A stretch of 64,000 nt of DNA, from assembly GCF_018417535.1 (NCBI RefSeq), contig NZ_CP070977.1:372001-436000 (forward strand), read 5' to 3'. Below are positions 16,908 to 26,332 of this stretch, piece by piece. Position 1 is the stretch's first letter. The number at the start of each line of letters is the position of its first letter. The notes beneath the pieces were generated by a model that had not been told where the DNA came from, ran no database searches, and was given only the letters and a program-made list of their open reading frames with translations. The position numbers were made by a program, and so were the translations under genes. The stretch is from Burkholderia pyrrocinia (GTDB lineage Bacteria > Pseudomonadota > Gammaproteobacteria > Burkholderiales > Burkholderiaceae).

Positions 16908-19420
16908 AATTCTCCCGTAACGGTATGTGATGCCGATGCCTCGCGCCCCCCTCGGCCGAGATCAGCGGGTTCCCCAATGGGCAGGCTGCAGTGGAACGTC
17001 GCGCCGGAAATGCGGCCATCCGGCTCGACGTTGTTGACCACCCACAGACGCCCCCGATGCGATTCGATGATCGAACGGCAGATGTTCAGCCCCATGCCCA
17101 TGCCATCGGACTTGGTGCTGTAAAACGGTTCGAACAGGCGTTCGGCGGTCGCTTCGTCGACGCCCGGGCCCTGGTCGATCACGCGGATGTCGACGAATCC
17201 CGCATCGATGTCGGCGACGACGCGGATCACGCCGTCCGCCGACGCCGGCTTCACGTCGGCCATCGCCTCGGCCGCGTTCTTCATCAGGTTCATCAGCACC
17301 TGCTCGATCAGCACGGGGTCGACATAAATAATAGGCATTCTTGCGAGGATTTCCGTGGCGATCCGGATCCTGCGCTTCCTGGCCTCGATTTCGGCGAGCC
17401 CGACCGCGTCGGCGACGATGTCCGCGACGCGCGCCGGCTGGCGCTTCGGCTCGCTGCGCTTCACGAATTCGCGGATCCGCTTGACGATCATCCCCGCGCG
17501 CAGCGCCTGCTGCGCGGTCTTTTCCAGCGCGGGCTGCAGCGTCTCGGGCGTGCCGCGGCCGCTCTTGACCAGCGCGAGCGTGCCCGAGCAGTAGTTGTTG
17601 ATCGCGGCGAGCGGCTGATTCAATTCGTGAGCAATCGACGACGCCATTTCACCCATCGTCATCAATCGGCTCGTGAACTGCAGCTTCTCTTCCTGCTGGT
17701 GCGCGAGTTCCTGTGCCTTCTTGCGAGTCGTGATGTCGGTCGCGATCTGCATCTGCGCGAGGTGGCCGTCCACCCACTGAATGTACTGGCGGCGCACCTC
17801 GAACCATTTCTGGATGCTCTCGACGTACACCTCCTGCGCATCCGCGGTGCTGCTCGTCAGCGCGGCGGCCGGCAGGCCCGCGAACGCGTCAACCATGTCG
17901 ATCGAGTCGGACGATGCCTGCGCGCGGTCGAAGCCGCCGCCCGACAGCTCGAGATGGCCGTCCGGGCGGATCCCGAACAGGTGGCGGTAGTAGCGGTTCG
18001 CGAACAGCAGCTCGGCCTCGTCGGCGGCCAGCACCGACACCGCGGCGTCGAGGCTTTCGAGCACCGTCGTGAAACGCTCGTGCGCGGCCGCGAGTTCCTC
18101 GCGCGCGCGCTTCGGCTCGGTGATGTCGGTCATCGACGACATCCAGCCGGTCTGGCGGCCGGAACTGTCGATCAGCGGCGATACGTACAGGCGCGCATGG
18201 AACAACGTGCCGTTCTTGCGCCGCACGCGCAACTCGAAGCCCGAGCTCGGCGCCTTGCCGCGCAGCGTCATGTCGAGCTGGCGCTGCATTTCCGGGTAAG
18301 CGTCGCGCGGCCAGTACGGGAACGGCGCGACCTTGCCGACGAGGTCGCTCTCGTCCCAGCCGGTCATCCGGCAGAACGCGGGGTTCACGTGCGTGATGCG
18401 GCCGTGCATGTCGAGCACGCGCATGCCGATCAGCACCGAGTTTTCCATCGCGCGGCGGAAGAACGCTTCCGCGTACAGCGCCTGCTGCGCCTCGAAGCGC
18501 TGGCGCGTGTGCTTCCACAGGCTCCAGAGGCTCCACAGCACGAAGCACGACAGCCCCGCGACGAGCCACACGAGCGTATTGTTGGTCAGGTTCGTGAGCT
18601 GCGGGAACGCGTACACGCGCACGGTCAGCCCCTGGCCGGGCGGATCGAGCGGCAGGTCGTAGTGCGAATCGCGCGGCAGGCGCGGGCGCGTCGACGTGGA
18701 CGACAGCTCGCGGTTGTTCGCGTCGGTGATCGAGATCTTGTACTTCGACGACAGCTCCTGCGGGATGTCGTGCTTCAGGACGCCTTCGACCGAGAACACC
18801 GCGGCGATCGAGCCGAGATATTCGCGGTCGCCGCGCATCACGGGCGTCTGCAGCGTGATGAAGCCGTTGCCGAAGTCATCGTAGATCAGCGGCGAATAGG
18901 CCTGGCGGCGCGTGCTGCGCGCTTCGTCGTAGGCGCCGCGCACGGCGTCCTGCATCTGCGCGTCGCCGGGCTTCGCGAGCCGCTGGCCGAGCAGCGGCGG
19001 ATGCACCGTCGGCCAGCGCTGCACGCCGGGCGCCGTGTACCAGTTCAGGTAGAGGATTTCCGGATGCGTCTGCATCACGTCCGCGACGGCCATCTGGAAC
19101 GCGTTCTGGTCGAGGCGGCCCGACGCGAGATCGCGCGACAGTGCCTGGAGTTGTTCCTGCGCGCCCGTCATCGACAGGCGGATCTGCTGCTGCGCCCACG
19201 CGACGTTACGGAACAGGGTGTCTTCCTGCTGCTGCTGTTCGCGGCGATTGAGGCTCCACAGGATGAGGCTCATGACCACGAGGAACACCAGGATCGACAG
19301 CAGCGGCGTCAGCAAATAGGAATTGGACCACCACGGTCCGTGGTGCCAACGGGACGGCTGCGACTCCGCCGGCGGGCCTGGCGGTCGCGCCGAGCGTGCG
19401 AAAAGCCGATCGGTCAACAT
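16904..19420 (-). CDS. fixL: FixL-type PAS sensor histidine kinase (membrane-anchored)
   Basis: An 838-residue kinase. Residues about 40-60 and 290-315 are membrane segments flanking a roughly 230-residue extracytoplasmic sensor domain. Two cytosolic PAS domains follow (about 340-465 and 470-590). The H-box SSIAHELNQPLAAINN has phospho-His at about 598; N-box MNLMKNAAEAM and G-boxes DQGPGVD and GMGMGL complete the ATPase domain. Unlike rhizobial FixL, I see no histidine in the helix region of the first PAS where the haem ligand sits. The start was placed at MLTDRLFARS because the upstream extension is not family-like. It is divergent from aceE and coupled to fixJ. Confidence 0.88.
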   Translation of the reverse strand: MLTDRLFARSARPPGPPAESQPSRWHHGPWWSNSYLLTPLLSILVFLVVMSLILWSLNRREQQQQEDTLFRNVAWAQQQIRLSMTGAQEQLQALSRDLASGRLDQNAFQMAVADVMQTHPEILYLNWYTAPGVQRWPTVHPPLLGQRLAKPGDAQMQDAVRGAYDEARSTRRQAYSPLIYDDFGNGFITLQTPVMRGDREYLGSIAAVFSVEGVLKHDIPQELSSKYKISITDANNRELSSTSTRPRLPRDSHYDLPLDPPGQGLTVRVYAFPQLTNLTNNTLVWLVAGLSCFVLWSLWSLWKHTRQRFEAQQALYAEAFFRRAMENSVLIGMRVLDMHGRITHVNPAFCRMTGWDESDLVGKVAPFPYWPRDAYPEMQRQLDMTLRGKAPSSGFELRVRRKNGTLFHARLYVSPLIDSSGRQTGWMSSMTDITEPKRAREELAAAHERFTTVLESLDAAVSVLAADEAELLFANRYYRHLFGIRPDGHLELSGGGFDRAQASSDSIDMVDAFAGLPAAALTSSTADAQEVYVESIQKWFEVRRQYIQWVDGHLAQMQIATDITTRKKAQELAHQQEEKLQFTSRLMTMGEMASSIAHELNQPLAAINNYCSGTLALVKSGRGTPETLQPALEKTAQQALRAGMIVKRIREFVKRSEPKRQPARVADIVADAVGLAEIEARKRRIRIATEILARMPIIYVDPVLIEQVLMNLMKNAAEAMADVKPASADGVIRVVADIDAGFVDIRVIDQGPGVDEATAERLFEPFYSTKSDGMGMGLNICRSIIESHRGRLWVVNNVEPDGRISGATFHCSLPIGEPADLGRGGREASASHTVTGEL

Positions 19421-19581
19421 GGCAGGATTGTAGCGCAGCGCAATACATGGAAAACCTGTACCGGATATGTTGAACGGAAACGGATTTGTGCCGCCGGGAT
19501 GCGCCGGAGCGCCCCGAAACATGGGTGCGGCGCAGCAATATTCCGCATTACGAGAAAAGATCTCACGATTTGAAAATATTG

Positions 19582-19611
19582 TTGCGCAGGCCCGCGCACG
19601 CTCATTACAAT
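19582..19611 (+). promoter_or_regulatory. Candidate sigma-70 promoter of the pyruvate dehydrogenase operon
   Basis: TTGCGC (19582-19587), 18-base spacer and TACAAT (19606-19611) lie 83 bases before aceE, inside the 273-base fixL-aceE divergent region. An AT-rich stretch (GATTTGAAAATATTG) precedes it. On the other strand an ATTGTA (TACAAT) lies only seven bases before the fixL start, so a fixL transcript from there would be almost leaderless. Confidence 0.5.
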
Positions 19612-19693
19612 CCGCTGGAGCTTGCCCGCAGCCGGCCGCGTCGCGTCGTCTGCACGAGAGCGATCCTCACATTCCAGGACCCAGGAGACGAGA

Positions 19694-22390
19694 ATGTCCG
19701 CTGTACCGAACGAAGTGATGAAATATGTCGCCGCCGAACGTGACGACGACCCGCAAGAAACCGTTGAGTGGCTGGAGTCGCTCGACGGCGTGATCTCCTC
19801 CGTGGGCACCGGCCGCGCGCACTACCTGATCGAAAAGCAGATCGAGTTCGCTCGCATGCACGGCGAACACCTGCCGTTCTCCGCGAATACCCCGTACATC
19901 AACACGATCCCGGTCGAAGCCCAGGCGAAGATCCCGGGCGATCAGGACCTCGAGCACCGCATCCGTTCGTACACGCGCTGGAACGCGCTGGCGATGGTGC
20001 TGCGCGCGGGCAAGGACACCAACGTCGGCGGCCACATCGCGTCGTTCGCATCGGCCGCGACGCTTTATGACGTCGGCTACAACCACTTCTGGCATGCGCC
20101 GTCCGAGAACCACGGCGGCGATCTCGTGTTCGTGCAGGGCCACTCGTCGCCGGGCGTGTACTCGCGCGCGTTCCTGCTCGGCCGCCTGACCGAGAACCAG
20201 CTCGACAACTTCCGCCAGGAAGTCGGCGGCAACGGCATCTCGTCGTATCCGCACCCGTGGCTGATGCCGGACTTCTGGCAATTCCCGACCGTGTCGATGG
20301 GCCTGGGCCCGATCATGGCGATCTACCAGGCGCGCTTCATGAAGTACATCGAAGCGCGCGGCATCGCGAAGACGCAGGGCCGCAAGGTGTGGGCGTTCCT
20401 CGGCGACGGCGAGACGGACGAGCCGGAATCGCTCGGCGCGATCGGGATGGCGAGCCGCGAGAAGCTCGACAACCTCGTGTTCGTGATCAACTGCAACCTG
20501 CAGCGTCTCGACGGCCCGGTGCGCGGCAACGGCAAGATCATCCAGGAACTGGAATCGGAATTCCGCGGCGCCGGCTGGAACGTGATCAAGGTCATCTGGG
20601 GCAGCCGCTGGGACGCGCTGTTCGCGCGCGACAAGACGGGCGCGCTGATGCGCCGCATGATGGAAGTCGTCGACGGCGAATACCAGACGTACAAGTCGGA
20701 ATCGGGCGCGTTCGTCCGCGAGCACTTCTTCAACACGCCTGAGCTGAAGGCGCTGGTCGCCGACTGGTCGGACGACGACATCTGGGCGCTGAACCGCGGC
20801 GGCCACGATCCGCACAAGATCTACGCGGCGTTCCACGAGGCCAGCAACACGAAGGACGCGCCGACCGTCATCCTCGCGAAGACCATCAAGGGCTACGGGA
20901 TGGGCGAGTCGGGCCAGGCGATGAACATCACGCACCAGCAGAAGAAGCTGCCGGTCGAGCAACTGAAGAAGTTCCGCGACCAGTTCCGCCTGCCGATCAC
21001 CGACGAACAGATCGCCGACGTGCCGTACCTCAAGTTCGACGAAGGCTCGAAGGAACTCGAATACATGCGCAAGCAGCGCATGGACCTCGGCGGCTACCTG
21101 CCGCAGCGTCGCGAGAAGGCGACCTCGCTGCCGGTGCCGGCGCTCGACGCGTTCGAGCCGCTGCTGAAGGGCACGGGCGAAGGCCGCGAGATCTCGACGA
21201 CGATGGCGTTCGTGCGGATCCTGAATATCCTGCTGAAGGACAAGGCGCTCGGCAAGCGCGTCGTGCCGATCGTCCCGGACGAATCGCGCACGTTCGGCAT
21301 GGAAGGCCTGTTCCGCCAGATCGGCATCTGGAACCAGCAGGGCCAGAAGTACGTGCCGGAAGACTCCGACCAGCTGATGTTCTACAAGGAATCGGAAACC
21401 GGCCAGATCCTGCAGGAAGGCATCAACGAAGCGGGCGGCATGTGCGACTGGATCGCGGCGGCGACGTCGTACTCGACGCACGGCGAGATCATGGTGCCGT
21501 TCTACATCTTCTACTCGATGTTCGGCTTCCAGCGGATCGGCGACCTCGCATGGGCCGCGGGCGACATGCGCTCGCGCGGCTTCCTGCTCGGCGGTACCGC
21601 GGGCCGCACGACGCTGAACGGCGAAGGCCTGCAGCACGAAGACGGCCACTCGCTCCTGTGGGCGGCATCGGTGCCGAACTGCGTGAGCTACGACCCGACC
21701 TTCGGCTATGAACTGGCCGTGATCATCCAGGACGGCCTGCGCCGCATGGTTCAGGACCAGGAAGACGTGTACTACTACATCACGGTGATGAACGAGAACT
21801 ACGAGCACCCGGCGATTCCGCAGGGCGAGCACGTGGCCGCCGACATCATCAAGGGCATGTACGCGTTCAAGCAGGCCGACGCCGACCAGAAGGCGCCGCG
21901 CGTCCAGCTGCTCGGCGCGGGCACGATCTTCAATGAAGTGATCGCTGCCGCCGACCTGCTGAAGAACGACTGGGGCGTCGCCGCCGACCTGTGGAGCGTG
22001 CCGAGCTTCACCGAGCTCGCGCGCGAAGGCCACGAAATCGAGCGCTGGAACCTGCTCCATCCGACCGAGGAACGTCGCCTGTCGCACGTGCAGAAGTGCC
22101 TGAAGGACACGCAGGGCCCGGTCATCGCATCGACCGACTACGTCCGTGCGCTGGTCGACCAGATCCGCGGCCAGATCGATCGCCGCTTCGTCGTGCTGGG
22201 CACGGACGGCTTCGGCCGCTCGGATACCCGCGAGAAGCTGCGTCACTTCTTCGAGGTCGACCGTCACTGGGTCACCGTTGCCGCGCTCAACGCGCTGGCC
22301 GACGAAGGCACGATCGAGCGCAAGGTGGTCGCGGACGCGATCGCCAAGTACAACCTCGATCCGTCCAAGCCCAACCCGATGACCGTTTAA
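19694..22390 (+). CDS. aceE: Pyruvate dehydrogenase E1 component (homodimeric type)
   Basis: An 898-residue ThDP enzyme that decarboxylates pyruvate and acetylates the lipoyl group of E2. The single-chain form matches E. coli AceE (887). GDGETDEPES (about 237) with the following N at about 265 is the ThDP/magnesium motif. Start chosen at MSAVPNEVMKY, with AGGAG nine bases before it; the in-frame extension upstream crosses the predicted promoter. First gene of aceE-aceF-lpdA; 68 bases separate it from aceF. Codon use is strongly biased, as in highly expressed genes. Confidence 0.98.
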   Translation: MSAVPNEVMKYVAAERDDDPQETVEWLESLDGVISSVGTGRAHYLIEKQIEFARMHGEHLPFSANTPYINTIPVEAQAKIPGDQDLEHRIRSYTRWNALAMVLRAGKDTNVGGHIASFASAATLYDVGYNHFWHAPSENHGGDLVFVQGHSSPGVYSRAFLLGRLTENQLDNFRQEVGGNGISSYPHPWLMPDFWQFPTVSMGLGPIMAIYQARFMKYIEARGIAKTQGRKVWAFLGDGETDEPESLGAIGMASREKLDNLVFVINCNLQRLDGPVRGNGKIIQELESEFRGAGWNVIKVIWGSRWDALFARDKTGALMRRMMEVVDGEYQTYKSESGAFVREHFFNTPELKALVADWSDDDIWALNRGGHDPHKIYAAFHEASNTKDAPTVILAKTIKGYGMGESGQAMNITHQQKKLPVEQLKKFRDQFRLPITDEQIADVPYLKFDEGSKELEYMRKQRMDLGGYLPQRREKATSLPVPALDAFEPLLKGTGEGREISTTMAFVRILNILLKDKALGKRVVPIVPDESRTFGMEGLFRQIGIWNQQGQKYVPEDSDQLMFYKESETGQILQEGINEAGGMCDWIAAATSYSTHGEIMVPFYIFYSMFGFQRIGDLAWAAGDMRSRGFLLGGTAGRTTLNGEGLQHEDGHSLLWAASVPNCVSYDPTFGYELAVIIQDGLRRMVQDQEDVYYYITVMNENYEHPAIPQGEHVAADIIKGMYAFKQADADQKAPRVQLLGAGTIFNEVIAAADLLKNDWGVAADLWSVPSFTELAREGHEIERWNLLHPTEERRLSHVQKCLKDTQGPVIASTDYVRALVDQIRGQIDRRFVVLGTDGFGRSDTREKLRHFFEVDRHWVTVAALNALADEGTIERKVVADAIAKYNLDPSKPNPMTV

Positions 22391-22458
22391 CGCACACGCC
22401 GTGTGATGCCGCGCGCCGCTTCCGCGAGGAGGGCGCGCGGCCATGGAGACAGAAACAG

Positions 22459-24108
22459 ATGAGTCAAGCGATCGAAGTGAAGGTGCCGGATATCGGCGAT
22501 TACAAGGACGTACCCGTCATCGAGGTGCTCGTGAAGGCGGGCGATACGGTCGAGCCCGAGCAGTCGCTCGTCACGCTCGAATCCGACAAGGCGACGATGG
22601 ATGTCCCGAGCCCGACTGCGGGCACGGTCAAGGAAGTGAAGGTGAAGGTGGGCGATTCGGTGTCGGAAGGCACGCTGATCATCCTGCTCGAAGGCGGCGC
22701 AGCCGCACAGCCGAACGGCGCGGCAGCGCCGGCAGCAGCCCCGGCTCCGGCGGCAGCGCCGGCACCGGCCGCGGCCGCGGCCGCGGCCGCACCGGCAGCC
22801 GCCGGCGGCACGCTCGAAGTGAAGGTGCCCGACATCGGCGACTACAAGGACGTCCCGGTGATCGAGATCGGCGTGAAGGTCGGCGATACGGTCGAGAAGG
22901 AGCAGTCGCTCGTCACGCTCGAATCGGACAAGGCGACGATGGACGTGCCGAGCCCGGCTGCCGGCGTCGTGAAGGACATCAAGGTGAAGGTCGGCGATTC
23001 GGTGTCGGAAGGCACGCTGATCGTGCTGCTCGAAGCCGCTGGCGCACCGGCTGCCGCACCGCAGGCGAGCGCGCCGGCTCCGGCCACTGCCGCGCCGGCT
23101 CCGGCACCTGCCGCCGCACCCGCGCAGGCTGCACCGGCACCGGCTGCTGCCGCTGTGCCGGCCGCAGCGCCGTCGGGCGAATACCGCGCCAGCCACGCAT
23201 CGCCGTCGGTGCGCAAGTTCGCGCGCGAACTCGGCGTCGAAGTCGCACGCGTGCAGGGTTCGGGTCCGAAGGGCCGCATCACGAAGGACGACGTCACGGG
23301 TTTCGTGAAGGGCGTGATGACGGGCCAGCGCGCAGCGCCGGGCACGGCGGCGGCCGCGCCGGCAGGCGGCGGCGAGCTCAACCTGCTGCCGTGGCCGAAG
23401 GTCGACTTCTCGAAGTTCGGCCCGTTCGAGGCGAAGCCGCTGTCGCGCATCAAGAAGATCTCGGGCGCGAACCTGCATCGCAACTGGGTGATGATCCCGC
23501 ACGTCACGAACAACGACGAAGCGGACATCACCGATCTCGAGGCGCTGCGCGTCCAGTTGAACAAGGAACACGAGAAGGCGGGCGTGAAGTTCACGATGCT
23601 CGCGTTCGTGATCAAGGCGGTCGTCGCTGCGCTGAAGAAATTCCCGACCTTCAACGCGAGCCTCGACGGCGACAACCTCGTGTTCAAGCAGTACTTCCAC
23701 GTCGGTTTCGCTGCCGATACGCCGAACGGCCTCGTCGTGCCGGTGATCCGCGATGCGGACAAGAAGGGGCTCGTCGACATCGCGAAGGAAATGAGCGATC
23801 TGTCGAAGGCCGCGCGCGAGGGCAAGCTGAAGCCGGATCAGATGCAGGGCGGCTGCTTCTCGATCTCGTCGCTCGGCGGGATCGGCGGCACGAACTTCAC
23901 GCCGATCATCAACGCGCCGGAAGTGGCGATCCTCGGGTTGTCGCGCGGCCAGACGAAGCCGGTGTGGGACGGCAAGCAGTTCGTGCCGCGTCTCATGCTG
24001 CCGCTGTCGCTGTCGTATGACCATCGCGTGATCGATGGCGCGGAAGCCGCGCGGTTCAATGCGTATCTCGGGGCGTTGCTCGGCGATTTCCGTCGCATCA
24101 TTCTTTGA
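22459..24108 (+). CDS. aceF: Dihydrolipoamide acetyltransferase (E2 of pyruvate dehydrogenase)
   Basis: A 549-residue E2. Two lipoyl domains (about 3-78 and 117-192) each carry the lipoylated Lys in ESDKATMDVPSP; the DNA of the two is also very similar, showing internal duplication. They are joined by Ala/Pro-rich flexible linkers (about 80-115 and 195-235). A peripheral subunit-binding domain (SPSVRKFARELGV, about 250-285) and the catalytic acetyltransferase domain follow, ending with the active-site motif YDHRVIDGAEA (about 520-530). The E2 core forms a large oligomer that carries E1 and E3. Confidence 0.97.
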   Translation: MSQAIEVKVPDIGDYKDVPVIEVLVKAGDTVEPEQSLVTLESDKATMDVPSPTAGTVKEVKVKVGDSVSEGTLIILLEGGAAAQPNGAAAPAAAPAPAAAPAPAAAAAAAAPAAAGGTLEVKVPDIGDYKDVPVIEIGVKVGDTVEKEQSLVTLESDKATMDVPSPAAGVVKDIKVKVGDSVSEGTLIVLLEAAGAPAAAPQASAPAPATAAPAPAPAAAPAQAAPAPAAAAVPAAAPSGEYRASHASPSVRKFARELGVEVARVQGSGPKGRITKDDVTGFVKGVMTGQRAAPGTAAAAPAGGGELNLLPWPKVDFSKFGPFEAKPLSRIKKISGANLHRNWVMIPHVTNNDEADITDLEALRVQLNKEHEKAGVKFTMLAFVIKAVVAALKKFPTFNASLDGDNLVFKQYFHVGFAADTPNGLVVPVIRDADKKGLVDIAKEMSDLSKAAREGKLKPDQMQGGCFSISSLGGIGGTNFTPIINAPEVAILGLSRGQTKPVWDGKQFVPRLMLPLSLSYDHRVIDGAEAARFNAYLGALLGDFRRIIL

Positions 24109-24199
24109 TGAGCGGGGAGGTGCTCGCGGGGGCGTGGGTTTCTTGTCGGTTATCCATGCTTCGTCGTTGAACTGGCTTTCTTGACGGTCTGCCGGCGTC

Positions 24200-24280
24200 G
24201 CCCCTGCGCGGGGCGGCGGTCACTTTTCTTTGTCTTCCAAAGAAAAGTAACCAAAAGAAAGGCGCGTCCTTGGGCGGACG
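24200..24280. repeat. Structured dispersed-repeat-like element in the aceF-lpdA gap
   Basis: Three successive inverted repeats occupy the 274-base gap: GCCCC/GGGGC (24200-24214), an 11-bp perfect stem ACTTTTCTTTG/CAAAGAAAAGT (24222-24248, loop TCTTC), and CGTCC/GGACG (24265-24280). The phrase AAAGAAAAGTAACCAAAAGA is, from my knowledge, a common intergenic repeat in Burkholderia and some other proteobacteria. The AT-rich stem contrasts with the GC-rich surroundings. It may reduce read-through or affect mRNA processing between E2 and E3 genes. The rest of the gap shows no gene. Confidence 0.65.
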
Positions 24281-24382
24281 GCAAAGGTGGTTCTGCCCCA
24301 AGTCGCCGTTCTTTTGTCAGGCCGTAGTTCGCTCGCGAGTTTCTCCCCCCTCTGTCTGCAGCTAATCAAGAAGGGGACAGTA

Positions 24383-26131
24383 ATGAGTCTCATCGAAGTC
24401 AAGGTTCCGGATATCGGCGATTTCAGCGGCGTCGATGTCATCGAAGTCAACGTGAAGCCCGGCGACGTGATCGAAAAAGAGCAAACGCTCATCACGCTCG
24501 AATCGGACAAAGCCTCCATGGAAGTGCCCAGCGACGTCGCCGGCACAGTCAAGGAAATCAAGGTCAAGGCCGGCGAGAAAGTCTCGCAAGGCACCGTCAT
24601 CGCCATCGTCGAAGCATCGGCCGCCGCCGCACCCGCGAAAGCACCCGAACCGGCCAAGCCCGCAGCGGCTGCAGCCGCCCCGGCCCCCGCGCCGCAGGCA
24701 GGCAGCTACGCCGGCGCAGTCGACATCGAGTGCGACATGCTCGTGCTCGGCGCCGGCCCCGGCGGCTACTCGGCCGCGTTCCGCGCAGCCGATCTCGGCA
24801 TGAAGACGGTGCTCGTCGAACGCTACCCGACGCTCGGCGGCGTGTGCCTGAACGTGGGCTGCATCCCGTCGAAGGCGCTGCTGCACACGGCGCTCGTCAT
24901 CGACGAAGCCGAGGCGCTCGCGTCGCACGGCATCACGTTCGGCAAGCCGCAGGTCGACCTCGACAAGCTGCGCGACTTCAAGGGCGGCGTCGTCAGGAAG
25001 CTGACGACGGGCCTCGCCGGCATGGCGAAGGCGCGCAAGGTCGAAGTCGTCACGGGCGTCGGCGCATTCGTCGATCCGTATCACATGGAAGTGCAGGGCG
25101 AAAACGGCAAGAAGGTCGTCAAGTTCAAGCAGGCGATCATCGCCGCGGGATCGCAGGCCGTGAAGCTGCCGTTCATGCCGGAAGACCCGCGCGTCGTCGA
25201 TTCGACGGGCGCGCTCGAACTGCGCCAGCTGCCCAAGCGCATGCTCGTGATCGGCGGCGGCATCATCGGCCTCGAAATGGCGACGGTGTACGCAACGCTC
25301 GGCGCCGAAATCGATGTCGTCGAAATGATGGACGGCCTGATGATGGGCGCGGACCGCGATCTCGTGAAGGTCTGGGAAAAGTACAACGCGAAGCGCTTCG
25401 GCAACGTGATGCTGAAGACCAAGACGGTCGGCGCGGAAGCGAAGGAAGACGGCATCTACGTGAAGTTCGAGGGAGAGAAGGCGCCGGCGGAAGCGCAGCG
25501 CTACGACCTCGTGCTCGTCGCGGTGGGCCGCAGCCCGAACGGCAACAAGATCGGCGCCGACAAGGCAGGCGTGGCCGTCACGGATCGCGGTTTCATCGAC
25601 GTCGACAAGCAGATGCGCACGAACGTCCCGCACATCTTCGCGATCGGCGATGTCGTCGGCCAGCCGATGCTCGCGCACAAGGCCGTGCATGAAGGCCACG
25701 TCGCTGCGGAAGCGGCGCACGGCGAGAAGGCGTACTTCGACGCACTGCAGATCCCGTCGGTGGCGTACACCGATCCGGAAGTGGCATGGGCGGGCAAGAC
25801 GGAAGACCAGTGCAAGGCCGAAGGCATCAAGTACGGCAAGGCCGTGTTCCCGTGGGCCGCTTCGGGCCGCGCGATCGCGAACGGCCGCGACGAAGGCTTC
25901 ACGAAGCTGATCTTCGACGAGGAAACCCATCGCGTGATCGGTGGTGCGATTGTCGGCCTGAACGCGGGCGACCTGATCAGCGAAGTGTGCCTCGCCGTCG
26001 AGATGGGCGCGGACGCGGAAGACATCGGCAAGACGATCCATCCGCATCCGACGCTCGGCGAATCGGTCGGCATGGCCGCCGAGCTGTACGAAGGCGTCTG
26101 TACGGACCTGCCGCCGCAACGCAAGAAGTAA
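24383..26131 (+). CDS. lpdA: Dihydrolipoamide dehydrogenase with N-terminal lipoyl domain (E3)
   Basis: A 582-residue E3 that reoxidises dihydrolipoamide with NAD. It carries an extra N-terminal lipoyl domain (about 1-78, Lys in ESDKASMEVPSD) joined by an Ala/Pro linker to the flavoprotein. FAD loop GAGPGGYSAA (about 122), redox cysteines C155 and C160 in GVCLNVGCIPSK, NAD loop GGGIIGLEMA (about 291), and the C-terminal HPHPTLGE His-Glu pair are all present. The lipoyl-E3 form is known in Neisseria, Ralstonia and Burkholderia pyruvate complexes. GGGGACAG precedes the start. It is separated from aceF by a structured repeat region. Confidence 0.97.
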   Translation: MSLIEVKVPDIGDFSGVDVIEVNVKPGDVIEKEQTLITLESDKASMEVPSDVAGTVKEIKVKAGEKVSQGTVIAIVEASAAAAPAKAPEPAKPAAAAAAPAPAPQAGSYAGAVDIECDMLVLGAGPGGYSAAFRAADLGMKTVLVERYPTLGGVCLNVGCIPSKALLHTALVIDEAEALASHGITFGKPQVDLDKLRDFKGGVVRKLTTGLAGMAKARKVEVVTGVGAFVDPYHMEVQGENGKKVVKFKQAIIAAGSQAVKLPFMPEDPRVVDSTGALELRQLPKRMLVIGGGIIGLEMATVYATLGAEIDVVEMMDGLMMGADRDLVKVWEKYNAKRFGNVMLKTKTVGAEAKEDGIYVKFEGEKAPAEAQRYDLVLVAVGRSPNGNKIGADKAGVAVTDRGFIDVDKQMRTNVPHIFAIGDVVGQPMLAHKAVHEGHVAAEAAHGEKAYFDALQIPSVAYTDPEVAWAGKTEDQCKAEGIKYGKAVFPWAASGRAIANGRDEGFTKLIFDEETHRVIGGAIVGLNAGDLISEVCLAVEMGADAEDIGKTIHPHPTLGESVGMAAELYEGVCTDLPPQRKK

Positions 26132-26165
26132 CGCGACCGGCACGGCCGGTCCTGCACCGGCCATG

Positions 26166-26210
26166 AAAAAACGCCGCCGCCCGGGCAAGCCGGGCGGCGG
26201 CGTTTTCTTT
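26166..26210 (+). terminator. Strong terminator ending the pyruvate dehydrogenase operon
   Basis: A 13-bp perfect GC stem (26172-26184 with 26190-26202), loop GCAAG, flanked by AAAAAA upstream and TTTTCTTTT downstream. It lies 40 bases after lpdA. Confidence 0.93.
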
Positions 26211-26288
26211 TGCTCGCGACCGTCGATCAAACGACCGTTCGAAACCGGCGAGCGACTGCCGGTTCGCGCGTATTCCGGCGCCAGAAAC

Positions 26289-26313
26289 GAAAAAGCCGCG
26301 CTGGGCGCGGCTC
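26289..26313 (-). terminator. Terminator of phaP (minus strand)
   Basis: Read on the minus strand, AGCCGCG pairs with CGCGGCT around CCCAG (26294-26312), followed by TTTTCGTTTC. It is about 20 bases beyond the phaP stop and distinct from the lpdA terminator 80 bases away. Confidence 0.8.
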
Positions 26314-26332
26314 TTTCAGGAGCAGGGGACGC

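Noticed and set aside
22700..23170. GC-rich repeats in aceF as a possible repeat array or CRISPR-like region
   Set aside because: They encode Ala/Pro linkers and duplicated lipoyl domains in frame; no regular repeat-spacer pattern. No CRISPR array seen anywhere in the window.
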